Below are positions 8,812 through 16,443 of a stretch of DNA of 64,000 nucleotides, piece by piece. The notes under the pieces were generated by a model. The model was not told the DNA's origin and did not search any database. It worked only from the letters and a program-made list of their open reading frames with translations. Each line of letters begins with the position of its first letter. Within the stretch, counting starts at the first letter, position 1. The position numbers were made by a program, and so were the translations under genes. The DNA comes from UMGS363 sp051881815 (GTDB lineage: Bacteria > Bacillota > Clostridia > Oscillospirales > Ruminococcaceae): positions 13,471 to 77,470 of the forward strand of contig JBJEQP010000024.1 in NCBI GenBank assembly GCA_051881815.1, read 5' to 3'.

Positions 8812-9260
8812 TTATACATTTGCCCAATTTTTCAGGCAAAATGAAGGCTCTTCAACAAGGTTCATTTTCATATTGAAGTTAATCGGAAAGTCGGGATCCT
8901 GACGGGCGAGGTTCACAGCTCTGCCCACATAGAAGTTGATTTCCGCCGCATCTTCAAACAAAAGTCGGCTTATCAGTGCTGAACCGTCCTTTTGAAATTT
9001 TCATTCCTCATAGAGTTCGTGTTCGCCAAGATAGTCTTTCGCGTACCGAATCACCTTGTTCATCGTAATAACGCCCTCGGTTACAAGGTCAACCCCTTCT
9101 ATTTTTGCAATAGGCGGAATATCTCTTTTCTTAAAATCCGGACTTGACCGAACGGGCTTTCCAAGAAATTTGGCAGCTATAGATGAAGCAGTACCGCCGC
9201 AAATAATATGCTTACCTTCCTTTCGAGAAGAAAAGCGGCATCATTCTATCAGCATCATCT
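8812..9260 (-). pseudogene. Remnant of a SpoIIE-family protein phosphatase C-terminus
   Basis: Read on the minus strand, one frame gives a C-terminal SpoIIE-like tail with KHIICGGTASSIAA, then IPPIAKIEGVDLVTEGVIT, then NKVIRYAKDYLGEH, but it is broken by an in-frame TGA at 9003-9001. Upstream, a DDADRMMPLFFS-like stretch lies in another frame, implying a frameshift near 9220. The catalytic PP2C part is missing. The terminal TAA at 8814-8812 and continuing codon bias indicate a recently decayed gene. No start codon or ribosome site serves it. The family assignment is from memory of the GGTxA and VDLVTEGV motifs. Confidence 0.6.
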
Positions 9261-9542
9261 CTGTTTACCCCCTGTTCTTTTTATGCTTAATTTGTTTTGA
9301 GTGAATGAATTCCATATAAAACAACGAAAAAAACAATCCGATATAATATATAGCGATTAATTTCGACCCAACAAATGCCATTCAAGTGAATTCATTTAAA
9401 TAACATAAATGGCACGTAAGATGACAATCATTTTACCATTCATAATTTATTATACCATATACAATTGCAAAATGCAATAGATATTGACAAAAAAACACGG
9501 TATTTTCGTCAAAACAAATTTGCGCAATATTTTACTTTTTTC
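9261..9542. other. Gene-free spacer upstream of the first diguanylate cyclase
   Basis: AT-rich spacer. I see no ORF with a ribosome site, no strong hairpin and no copy of the repeat families found elsewhere in the window. It may hold the lost N-terminal part of the phosphatase in unrecognisable form. Confidence 0.5.
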
Positions 9543-9571
9543 TTGAAATAACCAAAAATATATGGTATAAT
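9543..9571 (+). promoter_or_regulatory. Sigma-A-type promoter of the first diguanylate cyclase
   Basis: TTGAAA (9543-9548), a 17-bp spacer and TATAAT (9566-9571), about 50 bp before the GTG start at 9621, in a very AT-rich stretch. Confidence 0.75.
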
Positions 9572-9620
9572 ATATTACATATTAATAAAAATACAGACCA
9601 CAGAGGAGAAGTAATAAAAA

Positions 9621-10727
9621 GTGGATTCATATAAAAATAAAACCGTTGAAAAGAGCAGCTTCCGCAAGTTCTTTGATGAACTGTTCGATATCAAGAGCAG
9701 CACTGTCTATGTGTTCTTTATGGGCTGCTGCTGTTTAATTCATGCGATATTTTTGGCGATATTTGCAGTTTTAAAAATATATCCTATGATGATCTTCAAT
9801 ATGGTCAGCGTGGGATTATACGCAATTCTCTGCATCAGAACAAAAAAAGCAGAAAGTGTTCCTCCTATCATACCTATCATCGGTGAAATAGCGTTTCACG
9901 GCGTTGTCGCAACAATATTCACCGGGTGGAATTCGGGTTTTATGCTTTATGTTATTTGCATTGTTACGCTGGTGTTCTATTGGCCGACAGTAAAACGTAA
10001 ACAGGCAACGGCATTAGCTTTTATTTTCACCTTTACATTTCTTGCGACAAAGCTGTATTGCTGTTTTTTTCAGCCAATTCAGTCGGATATACAGATAAAC
10101 GTATCGCAAGTGCTTTATCTTTTCAACTCTATGTTCTCCTTCTTTATGTTGACCTATTTTTCTATCCTTTTCAAGAAAAGTATAGACAATAAGCAGCAGA
10201 TGTTGAACGAGCAGAACAAGGAACTTCGGAAGATCGCGGGCATTGATCCCCTTACAGGACTTATGAACAGACGAAGTATGTACGAACAGCTGCACGAATC
10301 GGAAAAGCTCCGAAGCAGTGGAAGCATATATTCCATAACTATATGCGACATTGACAATTTCAAACGTGTAAATGATACATACGGTCACGGCTGCGGCGAT
10401 GATGTCCTGAAAAAAGTAGCAGAGGTCATTTCCACAGCAGCGGAAAAATGCAGCAACGGCGTCTGCCGATGGGGCGGAGAGGAATTCCTTATCCTTTTCA
10501 ATGATACGGAAACGGAGAAAGCTGCGGAAATAACCGAAAATATACGCCGTGACATAGAGGAAGCCGATTTCTCCTTTGAGTCGGGTGCTCCGGATATTAC
10601 TATGACTTTCGGCGTAGCAGGAACGGAAAGCTTCCCCGAACTGGGGCTTGATCTGCTTATCGCAAAGGCAGATGAACGGCTTTACAACGGCAAGAAAAGC
10701 GGAAAAAACCGTGTCGTTTCACGATAG
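9621..10727 (+). CDS. Membrane-bound GGDEF diguanylate cyclase
   Basis: 368 residues. Five to six hydrophobic segments between about residues 28 and 187 form a membrane sensor module of no recognised family. A short coiled linker leads to a GGDEF domain (about 200-368) with the intact catalytic motif GGEEF at 285-289 and the DxDNFKRVND metal/GTP region. It makes c-di-GMP. The residues in the I-site position before GGEEF are KCSN, not RxxD, so simple product feedback inhibition is not expected. The start is GTG, with GAGGAGAAG about 10 bases upstream. It is monocistronic, followed by a repeat and a bidirectional terminator. A plausible downstream reader is the c-di-GMP riboswitch at 15.4 kb. 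Confidence 0.93.
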   Translation: MDSYKNKTVEKSSFRKFFDELFDIKSSTVYVFFMGCCCLIHAIFLAIFAVLKIYPMMIFNMVSVGLYAILCIRTKKAESVPPIIPIIGEIAFHGVVATIFTGWNSGFMLYVICIVTLVFYWPTVKRKQATALAFIFTFTFLATKLYCCFFQPIQSDIQINVSQVLYLFNSMFSFFMLTYFSILFKKSIDNKQQMLNEQNKELRKIAGIDPLTGLMNRRSMYEQLHESEKLRSSGSIYSITICDIDNFKRVNDTYGHGCGDDVLKKVAEVISTAAEKCSNGVCRWGGEEFLILFNDTETEKAAEITENIRRDIEEADFSFESGAPDITMTFGVAGTESFPELGLDLLIAKADERLYNGKKSGKNRVVSR

Positions 10728-10766
10728 AGCTTTATACTATCAGACGATTTTATCATCAAAGTATTA

Positions 10767-10925
10767 TACTAATAACCATTTAACCTATGGATAAAATACG
10801 GCGGCTATAATACGCCCACTCTGCGTCAAACTCCCTTGACAGGCGGCAGCCTGCCTGCGGTCGTTTTCCTTGATTGGTCGTATTCTATCCACCGTCTTTA
10901 TCCATAGAACAAATGGTTATTAGTA
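10767..10925 (-). repeat. MITE-like element, family A, copy A1
   Basis: 159 bp with terminal inverted repeats beginning TACTAATAACCATTT and flanked on both sides by TTA, a 3-bp target duplication. The centre holds the GCAGGCAGGC/GCCTGTCAAGGGAG-type hairpin shared with families B and D. Other copies are at 56173, 62741 and 63950. It has no ORF. Confidence 0.85.
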
Positions 10926-10933
10926 TTAAATGT

Positions 10934-10980
10934 AAAAAATCTTCACATAACCTTATGATATGGTTATGTGAAGATTTTTT
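10934..10980. terminator. Bidirectional intrinsic terminator
   Basis: Stem AATCTTCACATAACC paired with GGTTATGTGAAGATT around a short loop, with A-run before and T-run after, so it works for the diguanylate cyclase on the plus strand and possibly on the other strand. Confidence 0.8.
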
Positions 10981-11068
10981 GTTTACGGTTTATGCTGATT
11001 TTCGATATTTCTGTATACAAATACGGCAGAAAAAACAGCGGCTGCAGAATTGTTTCCGCAGCCGCTTA

Positions 11069-11226
11069 TACTAATCTTTAATCGTTCTATAGACAAAGCC
11101 GACAGATAGATAATCCAAGTCAAGGTTGGCGACCGCAGGAAGGCTTGCCGCCTTGCAAGGGAGCCAGACGCAGAATTGGATTATTATAGCCGAGGATTTA
11201 GTCTTACGGTTGATTTGATATTAGTA
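11069..11226 (+). repeat. MITE-like element, family B, copy B1
   Basis: 158 bp, starting TACTAATCTTTAATCG and ending TATTAGTA, with TTA directly repeated at both borders (11066-11068, 11227-11229). The centre has the accgcaggaaggc/ccttgcaaggga hairpin. Ends are less matched than in copy B3, suggesting age. A small GCGGCTGC/GCAGCCGC hairpin lies just before it at 11037-11068. Confidence 0.8.
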
Positions 11227-11267
11227 TTATATGTTATTTTGCTTATAGGTTACAGACCGCTGTTAAG

Positions 11268-14200
11268 TTATTGGCTGACATACTCTACCGTTATTTCTTC
11301 ATCACCGTATATCGTCCATGAATCCGGATCAATAACGGTATCGCCGCTCTTAAACACAATATCATAACCGCTTCGTGTAAGATTTACCTTATTGATCGCG
11401 GCACTGAGATTTTCGCCGCCGCGGATCTCTGCAGTTGCCAATGTAACGCCGCCTTCAACAAAGGTTACCGTATATTTACGAACATAAACTGCAACAAATT
11501 TGAAGTTTGTTTCTCCATAATAATAATCGTACAGTCTGTTGCCGCCTGTTAATGTAACGGTTCCGCCCTTGGCAAGCGGAGCAGTACCGGAATCGTACTC
11601 ATAATAGTCGCTATATGTACTATCCGTTATGTCAGTGCAGCCTTCCTTATAGCTTGAATCTGCATATCCGCCGGAAGTAACAGCTCCCCATCCAACAAAC
11701 TCAAAGCCGGCATGGTCTGCGGCTGCTGGCGGAAGTGTTATAGTATCACCGAGCTTTGCAAGATAATGACAGATCTCTCCGTCGGCATCGGTTATCTTTA
11801 CTTCCACAACATTAGCATATTCTTCATAAGCAACAGAAATAACTGTATTATCTGTGATAGGGTCGGTAGGCTGTGACCAGTTCAGAAGATAGTAATCGTA
11901 AGTACCGTCACTATCCGTGTCCAGCACTGTCGGAAGAGATACTGCCGGAGGCACCTCTCCATAAGGCACATCCTCCTGACTGTCAATCACCACAGTTGGA
12001 TCGGCGCTAAGCACATAAGTTACTTTAAACATACCTATAGTGTACTCCGCTTCGACAGTTATATTGCCTGTGATAACTGTCGATGCAGTGAATTCGGAAC
12101 CGTTGTACATCCACTTGCCTGTATATCCCGTCTTATCGGGTACTGTAGGGAGTGTGGTTACTGTCTGACCGTATGCAGCTGTCTGTGTGCTTACGGTAGT
12201 TCCATCCGCCTTGAAGGTTACTGTGTATTCAATTGCGGTGTATTCGGCTTCGACTGTTATATTGCCTGTGATTACTGTCAATGCGGTGAATTCGGAACCG
12301 TTGTACATCCACTTGCCTGTATATCCCGTCTTGTCGGGTACGGTAGGAAGTGTGGTTACTGTCTGACCGTATGCAGCTGTCTGTGTGCTTACGGTAGTTC
12401 CATCCGCCTTGAAGGTTACGGTATATTCAATTGCGGTATATTCGGCTTCGACCGTTATATTGCCTGTGATTACTGTCGATGCGGTGAATTCGGAACCGTT
12501 GTACATCCACTTGCCCGTATATCCCGTCTTATCGGGTACGGTAGGAAGTGTGGTTACGGTCTGACTGTATGCAGCTGTCCGTGTGCTTACGGTAGTTCCA
12601 TCCGCCTTGAAGGTTACGGTATATTCAATTGCGGTATATTCGGCTTCGACCGTTATATTGCCTGTGATTACTGTCGATGCAGTGAATTCGGCACCGTTGT
12701 ACATCCACTTGCCCGTATATCCCGTCTTTCCCGGTACATCGGGAATGTCTGTCACTGTCGTACCATAAGCAGCTGTCCTTGTTGTCATAATGCTATCATT
12801 GTTAGCTGTGAATGTTACTGTGTATTCAATTGCGGTGTATTCGGCTTCGACGGTTATATTGCCTGTGATTACTGTCGATGTGGTGAATTCGGAACCGTTG
12901 TACATCCACTTGCCTGTATATCCCGTCTTTCCCGGTACATCGGGAATGTCTGTCACCGTCGTACCATAAGCAGCTGTCCTTGTTGTCATAATGCTATCAT
13001 TGTTAGCTATGAATGTTACTGTATATTCATTTGCGGTATATTCAGCTTCGACCGTTATATTGCCTGTGATTACTGTCGATGCAGTGAATTCGGAACCGTT
13101 GTACATCCACTTGCCCGTATATCCCGTCTTATCGGGTACGGTAGGAAGCGTGGCTACGGTCTGACCGTATGCAGCTGTCTGGGTGCTTACGGTAGTTCCA
13201 TCCGCCTTGAAGGTTACTGTGTATTCAATTGCGGTGTATTCGGCTTCGACAGTTATATTGCCTGTAATTACTGTCGATGCAGTGAATTCGGAACCGTTGT
13301 ACATCCACTTGCCCGTATATCCCGTCTTATCGGGTACGGTAGGAAGTGTGGTTACTGTCTGACCGTATGCAGCTGTCCGTGTGCTTACGGTAGTTCCATC
13401 CGCCTTGAAGGTTACTGTATATTCAATTGCCGTGTATTCGGCTTCGACGGTTATATTGCCTGTGATAACTGTCGATGCAGTGAATTCTGCACCGTTGTAC
13501 ATCCACTTGCCTGTATATCCCGTCTTATCGGGTACGGTAGGAAGTGTGGCTACTGTCTGACCGTATGCAGCTGTCTGTGTGCTTACGGTAGTTCCATCTG
13601 CCTTGAAGGTAACTGTGTATTCTGTCAGCGTGTACTCCGCATCAACTATCATATTACCGGTGACAACAGTTTCCTCTGTAAATTCTGCGCCATTGTATGT
13701 CCACTTACCCGTATATCCTGTTTTCGCGGGAACAATAGGCAGTTCAAGTACCGTTGAGCCATACGCCACGGTCTTTGTGCTTATTACATTACTTCCCGAC
13801 TTGAATACAACTGTATATTCAATTGGGGTATATTCTGCCACAACGAGTGTATTTCCCGTGATAACCGTTTCAGACGTGAACTCTGCACCGTTGTACTTCC
13901 ACTTGCCTGTGTGTCCTTCCTTTTCAGGAACATCGGGGATATTGGCTACTGTACCGCCTTTATCGACCACCACAGTATAAATAGTTATACCGTCTTTTAA
14001 AAATGATACCTTAAATGATTTGATCTCTGCAGGAGTTGTAGTTGTTTCGGGGTTCGTAATGATCCATGTTGTGGGAACGGTAGTTGTTCCCGTCGGTGGG
14101 ATTGTGACTGTTTCAATTGTTGGGACCGTAGTTGTTTTTGTTGTAGGAGCCGTGGTAGTTTTCGTTGTCGGAACTGTGGTTGTTTTCGGTTTTGGAACAG

Positions 14201-15353
14201 TAGTCGTTTTAGTTGTTGGAACCGTAGTTGTTTTCGTTTCGGGAACTGTGGTCGTTTTCGTTGTTGGAGCTGTTGTTGTTTTCGTTGTTGGAACCGCAGT
14301 AGTTTTCGCTTTGGGAACTGTAGTCGTTTTCGTTGTTGGAACTGTGGTAACTTCCGTTTCAGGAACCGTAGTCGTTTCCGTTGTTGGAACTGTGGTCACT
14401 TCCGTTTCAGGAACCGTTGTCGTTTCCGTTGTTGAAACTGTGGTCACTTCCGTTTCAGGAACCGTTGTCGTTACCGTTGTGGTAGAAACAGACACATCAC
14501 CCAAATCTCCCCTAAGCTTCCTGATAATGTACTCGCTCAGCACCATAGTACGGTCATCATTTGAACGCAGGGCATATTCCTTTATGACATTGGAAATATA
14601 CTCATATACAATATTTCTGACAGGATCTTCACCATCGGGAACTTCAACAAACACACCCGGCTCGAGCTCATATACAAAGAACGATGTACCGTCCACCTCG
14701 GCAGGATTTCCCGTTTCGGAATTAGGCACTGTCCTTATGACAACACCATTATCCTCTGTCACCATTACGCTCTTGCCGGTAGGATTTCCCTCGGAATCAA
14801 GAAGCATTACCTCCACCTTGCCGTGGAAAGTATTCGTCCTTATGTTATAGCTGCCGTCCTCGTTTTGTTCCACCGATACCATGAAGCTGGTACCTCTGAC
14901 CGCCATAGTTGCCTTGGGAGTAGATATCTCATAGCTTGAATTTGCCGAAAGTGATGTAGTCAGCTCATTTAGTATAGTACCCTCTTTCAGATTGATAGAC
15001 GTTCTGCTGTCGGCACGAGTACCCTCCGCCACAAGCTCCAGCACTGTACCTTCGTCAAGGAGCACATACTTGTCGCCGTCCATTGATACTCGCATAACAC
15101 TTCCATCACAGACAGTAAGCATATCGCCGCTTTCCAGATTCATACCCACATAAGCGTCAATATCTCCCGTACCCTGACGTGTTACAATGGCAGAGCCCGT
15201 CAACTCAAAAACCTTCAGTACACGGTATGTATCCGCCTTCGATGCGTTCACCAACACTACAGCAGTAATTCCGCCCGCGATAGATATTACCGCGCACAAA
15301 ACAATTATCTTAACCTTCATTGACATTGTTGTCAGAAGCGTCTTTACACCCAT
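11268..15353 (-). CDS. Giant membrane-anchored FecR-domain protein with Thr-rich linker and ten beta-grasp-like repeats
   Basis: 1361 residues. Order: a single membrane segment (about 13-32), a FecR domain (about 45-210), a helical region to about 295, a Thr/Pro/Val-rich stalk of about 140 residues made of TTTVPTTK-type units, ten repeats of 66-67 residues, then a C-terminal domain of about 250 residues. Each repeat follows the pattern EYTVTF...GYTGKWMYNG...VITGNITVEAEYT, resembling InlB B/Flg_new repeats. There is no LPXTG motif and no dockerin; the anchor is N-terminal, so the repeats probably sit outside the membrane. Expression is placed under a c-di-GMP riboswitch in its leader. Adjacent FecR and CHASE2-cyclase genes are a pairing I have seen elsewhere. 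Ligand unknown. Confidence 0.88.
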   Translation of the reverse strand: MGVKTLLTTMSMKVKIIVLCAVISIAGGITAVVLVNASKADTYRVLKVFELTGSAIVTRQGTGDIDAYVGMNLESGDMLTVCDGSVMRVSMDGDKYVLLDEGTVLELVAEGTRADSRTSINLKEGTILNELTTSLSANSSYEISTPKATMAVRGTSFMVSVEQNEDGSYNIRTNTFHGKVEVMLLDSEGNPTGKSVMVTEDNGVVIRTVPNSETGNPAEVDGTSFFVYELEPGVFVEVPDGEDPVRNIVYEYISNVIKEYALRSNDDRTMVLSEYIIRKLRGDLGDVSVSTTTVTTTVPETEVTTVSTTETTTVPETEVTTVPTTETTTVPETEVTTVPTTKTTTVPKAKTTAVPTTKTTTAPTTKTTTVPETKTTTVPTTKTTTVPKPKTTTVPTTKTTTAPTTKTTTVPTIETVTIPPTGTTTVPTTWIITNPETTTTPAEIKSFKVSFLKDGITIYTVVVDKGGTVANIPDVPEKEGHTGKWKYNGAEFTSETVITGNTLVVAEYTPIEYTVVFKSGSNVISTKTVAYGSTVLELPIVPAKTGYTGKWTYNGAEFTEETVVTGNMIVDAEYTLTEYTVTFKADGTTVSTQTAAYGQTVATLPTVPDKTGYTGKWMYNGAEFTASTVITGNITVEAEYTAIEYTVTFKADGTTVSTRTAAYGQTVTTLPTVPDKTGYTGKWMYNGSEFTASTVITGNITVEAEYTAIEYTVTFKADGTTVSTQTAAYGQTVATLPTVPDKTGYTGKWMYNGSEFTASTVITGNITVEAEYTANEYTVTFIANNDSIMTTRTAAYGTTVTDIPDVPGKTGYTGKWMYNGSEFTTSTVITGNITVEAEYTAIEYTVTFTANNDSIMTTRTAAYGTTVTDIPDVPGKTGYTGKWMYNGAEFTASTVITGNITVEAEYTAIEYTVTFKADGTTVSTRTAAYSQTVTTLPTVPDKTGYTGKWMYNGSEFTASTVITGNITVEAEYTAIEYTVTFKADGTTVSTQTAAYGQTVTTLPTVPDKTGYTGKWMYNGSEFTALTVITGNITVEAEYTAIEYTVTFKADGTTVSTQTAAYGQTVTTLPTVPDKTGYTGKWMYNGSEFTASTVITGNITVEAEYTIGMFKVTYVLSADPTVVIDSQEDVPYGEVPPAVSLPTVLDTDSDGTYDYYLLNWSQPTDPITDNTVISVAYEEYANVVEVKITDADGEICHYLAKLGDTITLPPAAADHAGFEFVGWGAVTSGGYADSSYKEGCTDITDSTYSDYYEYDSGTAPLAKGGTVTLTGGNRLYDYYYGETNFKFVAVYVRKYTVTFVEGGVTLATAEIRGGENLSAAINKVNLTRSGYDIVFKSGDTVIDPDSWTIYGDEEITVEYVSQ
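12036..14021 (-). repeat. Ten tandem coding repeats of about 198 bp
   Basis: The DNA encoding the ten 66-67-residue repeats is itself highly repetitive. Repeats 3-5 and 8-10 are nearly identical at the nucleotide level; 6 and 7 form a second subtype with ANNDSIMTTR in place of ADGTTVSTQ; 1 and 2 are diverged outer units. The pattern indicates recent homogenisation or duplication, and copy number may vary between strains. Confidence 0.9.
14030..14490 (-). repeat. Low-complexity Thr/Pro/Val stalk-coding repeat
   Basis: Short degenerate tandem units encoding TTTVPTTK / TTTVPETE variants. The plus strand is open over 276 codons here only because the repeat reads as Val/Gly/Phe in the opposite frame. 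Confidence 0.85.
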
Positions 15354-15375
15354 ATCGTCATCAACCTTTCAAGGC

Positions 15376-15448
15376 AAAAATAAAAGGAGTATGCGACCGT
15401 GCCGCATAATAAGGATACCTTACAAATGCAACCCGACCGCCATACTCC
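15376..15448 (-). terminator. Terminator of the c-di-GMP riboswitch expression platform
   Basis: On the minus strand GGAGTATG (15448-15441) can pair with CATACTCC (15393-15386), which is followed directly by TTTTATTTTT. The first arm lies inside the 3' half of the aptamer, so aptamer folding and terminator formation are mutually exclusive. A smaller TATGCG/CGCATA hairpin sits between. Confidence 0.7.
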
Positions 15449-15507
15449 GTAATGTACAAAGTTTAGGCTCGTGCTTTGCGTCACCGACTTTCATCGGTTT
15501 TGCCATT
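15424..15507 (-). ncRNA. c-di-GMP-I (GEMM-I) riboswitch aptamer
   Basis: Read on the minus strand, the leader contains, in order, GGCAAAACCGATGAAAGTCGG (stem capped by a GAAA tetraloop, 15504-15484), GACGCAAAGC, GAGCCTAAAC, then GGCGGTCGGGTTGC. These are the hallmark conserved blocks of GEMM-I in the right order and spacing. It lies between the promoter and the FecR-repeat gene. Overlap of the terminator arm with the aptamer suggests that c-di-GMP binding prevents termination (ON switch), which is inference. Confidence 0.9.
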
Positions 15508-15522
15508 AAATTCATTACTCGT

Positions 15523-15551
15523 ATTATAGCACATTTTATGTAAGGTTGCAA
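15523..15551 (-). promoter_or_regulatory. Promoter of the riboswitch-FecR gene
   Basis: Minus-strand TTGCAA (15551-15546), a 17-bp spacer and TATAAT (15528-15523), directly upstream of the riboswitch. Confidence 0.8.
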
Positions 15552-15648
15552 TAGTTTTTTAATAATTTTGTAAAATTAGCTATATGTCACAATTTTTTGC
15601 AATATTTTAGCAACAAATATTACAATGCCAAAGCGTTGCATTACCTCG

Positions 15649-16443
15649 TTAAAGCGTATTTCCCCGTAAATCGACACCAAGTTCAAGAAGATACTCCGCC
15701 GAGCGCTTCTGATTTTCAAGGGACGAAGTTTCGATAAGCGCTGTATCCGCGCGGCAAAGACAGCTATCGTAGCTTTGCTTGAAAGCCTGCCAGTTGATCT
15801 GCCCGTCGCCCACAGCAAGATGCAGGTCATTTTTCAGATCGTTGTCATTTATATGCAGATGCCTTATATAAGGTGAAAGCTCCGTGATCCAACTGTTGAT
15901 GTCCGAACCGTAAATGACAGCGTGAGCATAGTCCAGACAAACGCCAAAGTTGGGCACATCCGTCATACGTTTCGCCAGAGCCGACAGCATAAAAGGCGAT
16001 GAATCAAACATATTCTCCATGTAAACATTTATATCGGGATATTGAGGAAGAATGCTGCGCCAGAATGACTCGTTCTTATTGAGCCAGCCGTTGATATAAA
16101 AATCCGCAGTAAGCGCAGGAGTGTGGTTCGTGTGAAAAACGACCCCCTTTACCCCAAGGCTGCGGGCAAAGTCAAGGCTTGTGCGTATTCTGTCCTCGGA
16201 AACCCGGCGTATGAGCTTATCCTCGCTGAATATGAGCACATCAAAGAACGCACCGTGCATTGTACAGCAATCGGGCAGCTCATGCGCCTTATAGCGGCTG
16301 ATAATCTCATCGGCAAGCTTTTTGTCGTCCATTATATCGGGTATGAAAAAGTCGTTATACTCAAAGCCAAGACCGTATTTTTCGGCAAGCTCAAGGCTTT
16401 TGTCAAGCTCGTCCAACCGCGGTATTATCAGAAATCTGCTCAT
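15649..16443 (-). CDS. Sugar phosphate isomerase/epimerase-like TIM-barrel protein
   Basis: 264 residues from the ATG at 16443, chosen because AGGAGT is 7 bases upstream; an ATG two codons earlier is too close to it. The AP-endonuclease-2/xylose-isomerase-like fold shows in YGLGFEYNDFF near the N-terminus, MHGAFF, VVFHTNH, YMENMFD, GVCLDYAHAV and HLHINDND, whose Glu, Asp and His residues form the usual metal site. The substrate cannot be named. The 5' end overlaps the CHASE2-cyclase gene by 41 bp, so the two are co-transcribed. A second member of this superfamily lies at 46.1 kb in an unrelated operon. Confidence 0.8.
   Translation of the reverse strand: MSRFLIIPRLDELDKSLELAEKYGLGFEYNDFFIPDIMDDKKLADEIISRYKAHELPDCCTMHGAFFDVLIFSEDKLIRRVSEDRIRTSLDFARSLGVKGVVFHTNHTPALTADFYINGWLNKNESFWRSILPQYPDINVYMENMFDSSPFMLSALAKRMTDVPNFGVCLDYAHAVIYGSDINSWITELSPYIRHLHINDNDLKNDLHLAVGDGQINWQAFKQSYDSCLCRADTALIETSSLENQKRSAEYLLELGVDLRGNTL

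Noticed and set aside
12036..14021. Regular about 198-bp repeats considered as a CRISPR-like or satellite array
   Set aside because: The repeats are in frame and encode protein domains; there are no spacer-repeat units.
14020..14850. Plus-strand ORF of 276 codons rich in Val and Gly
   Set aside because: It is the antisense of the Thr-rich stalk repeat of the FecR protein; no ribosome site and low-complexity composition.
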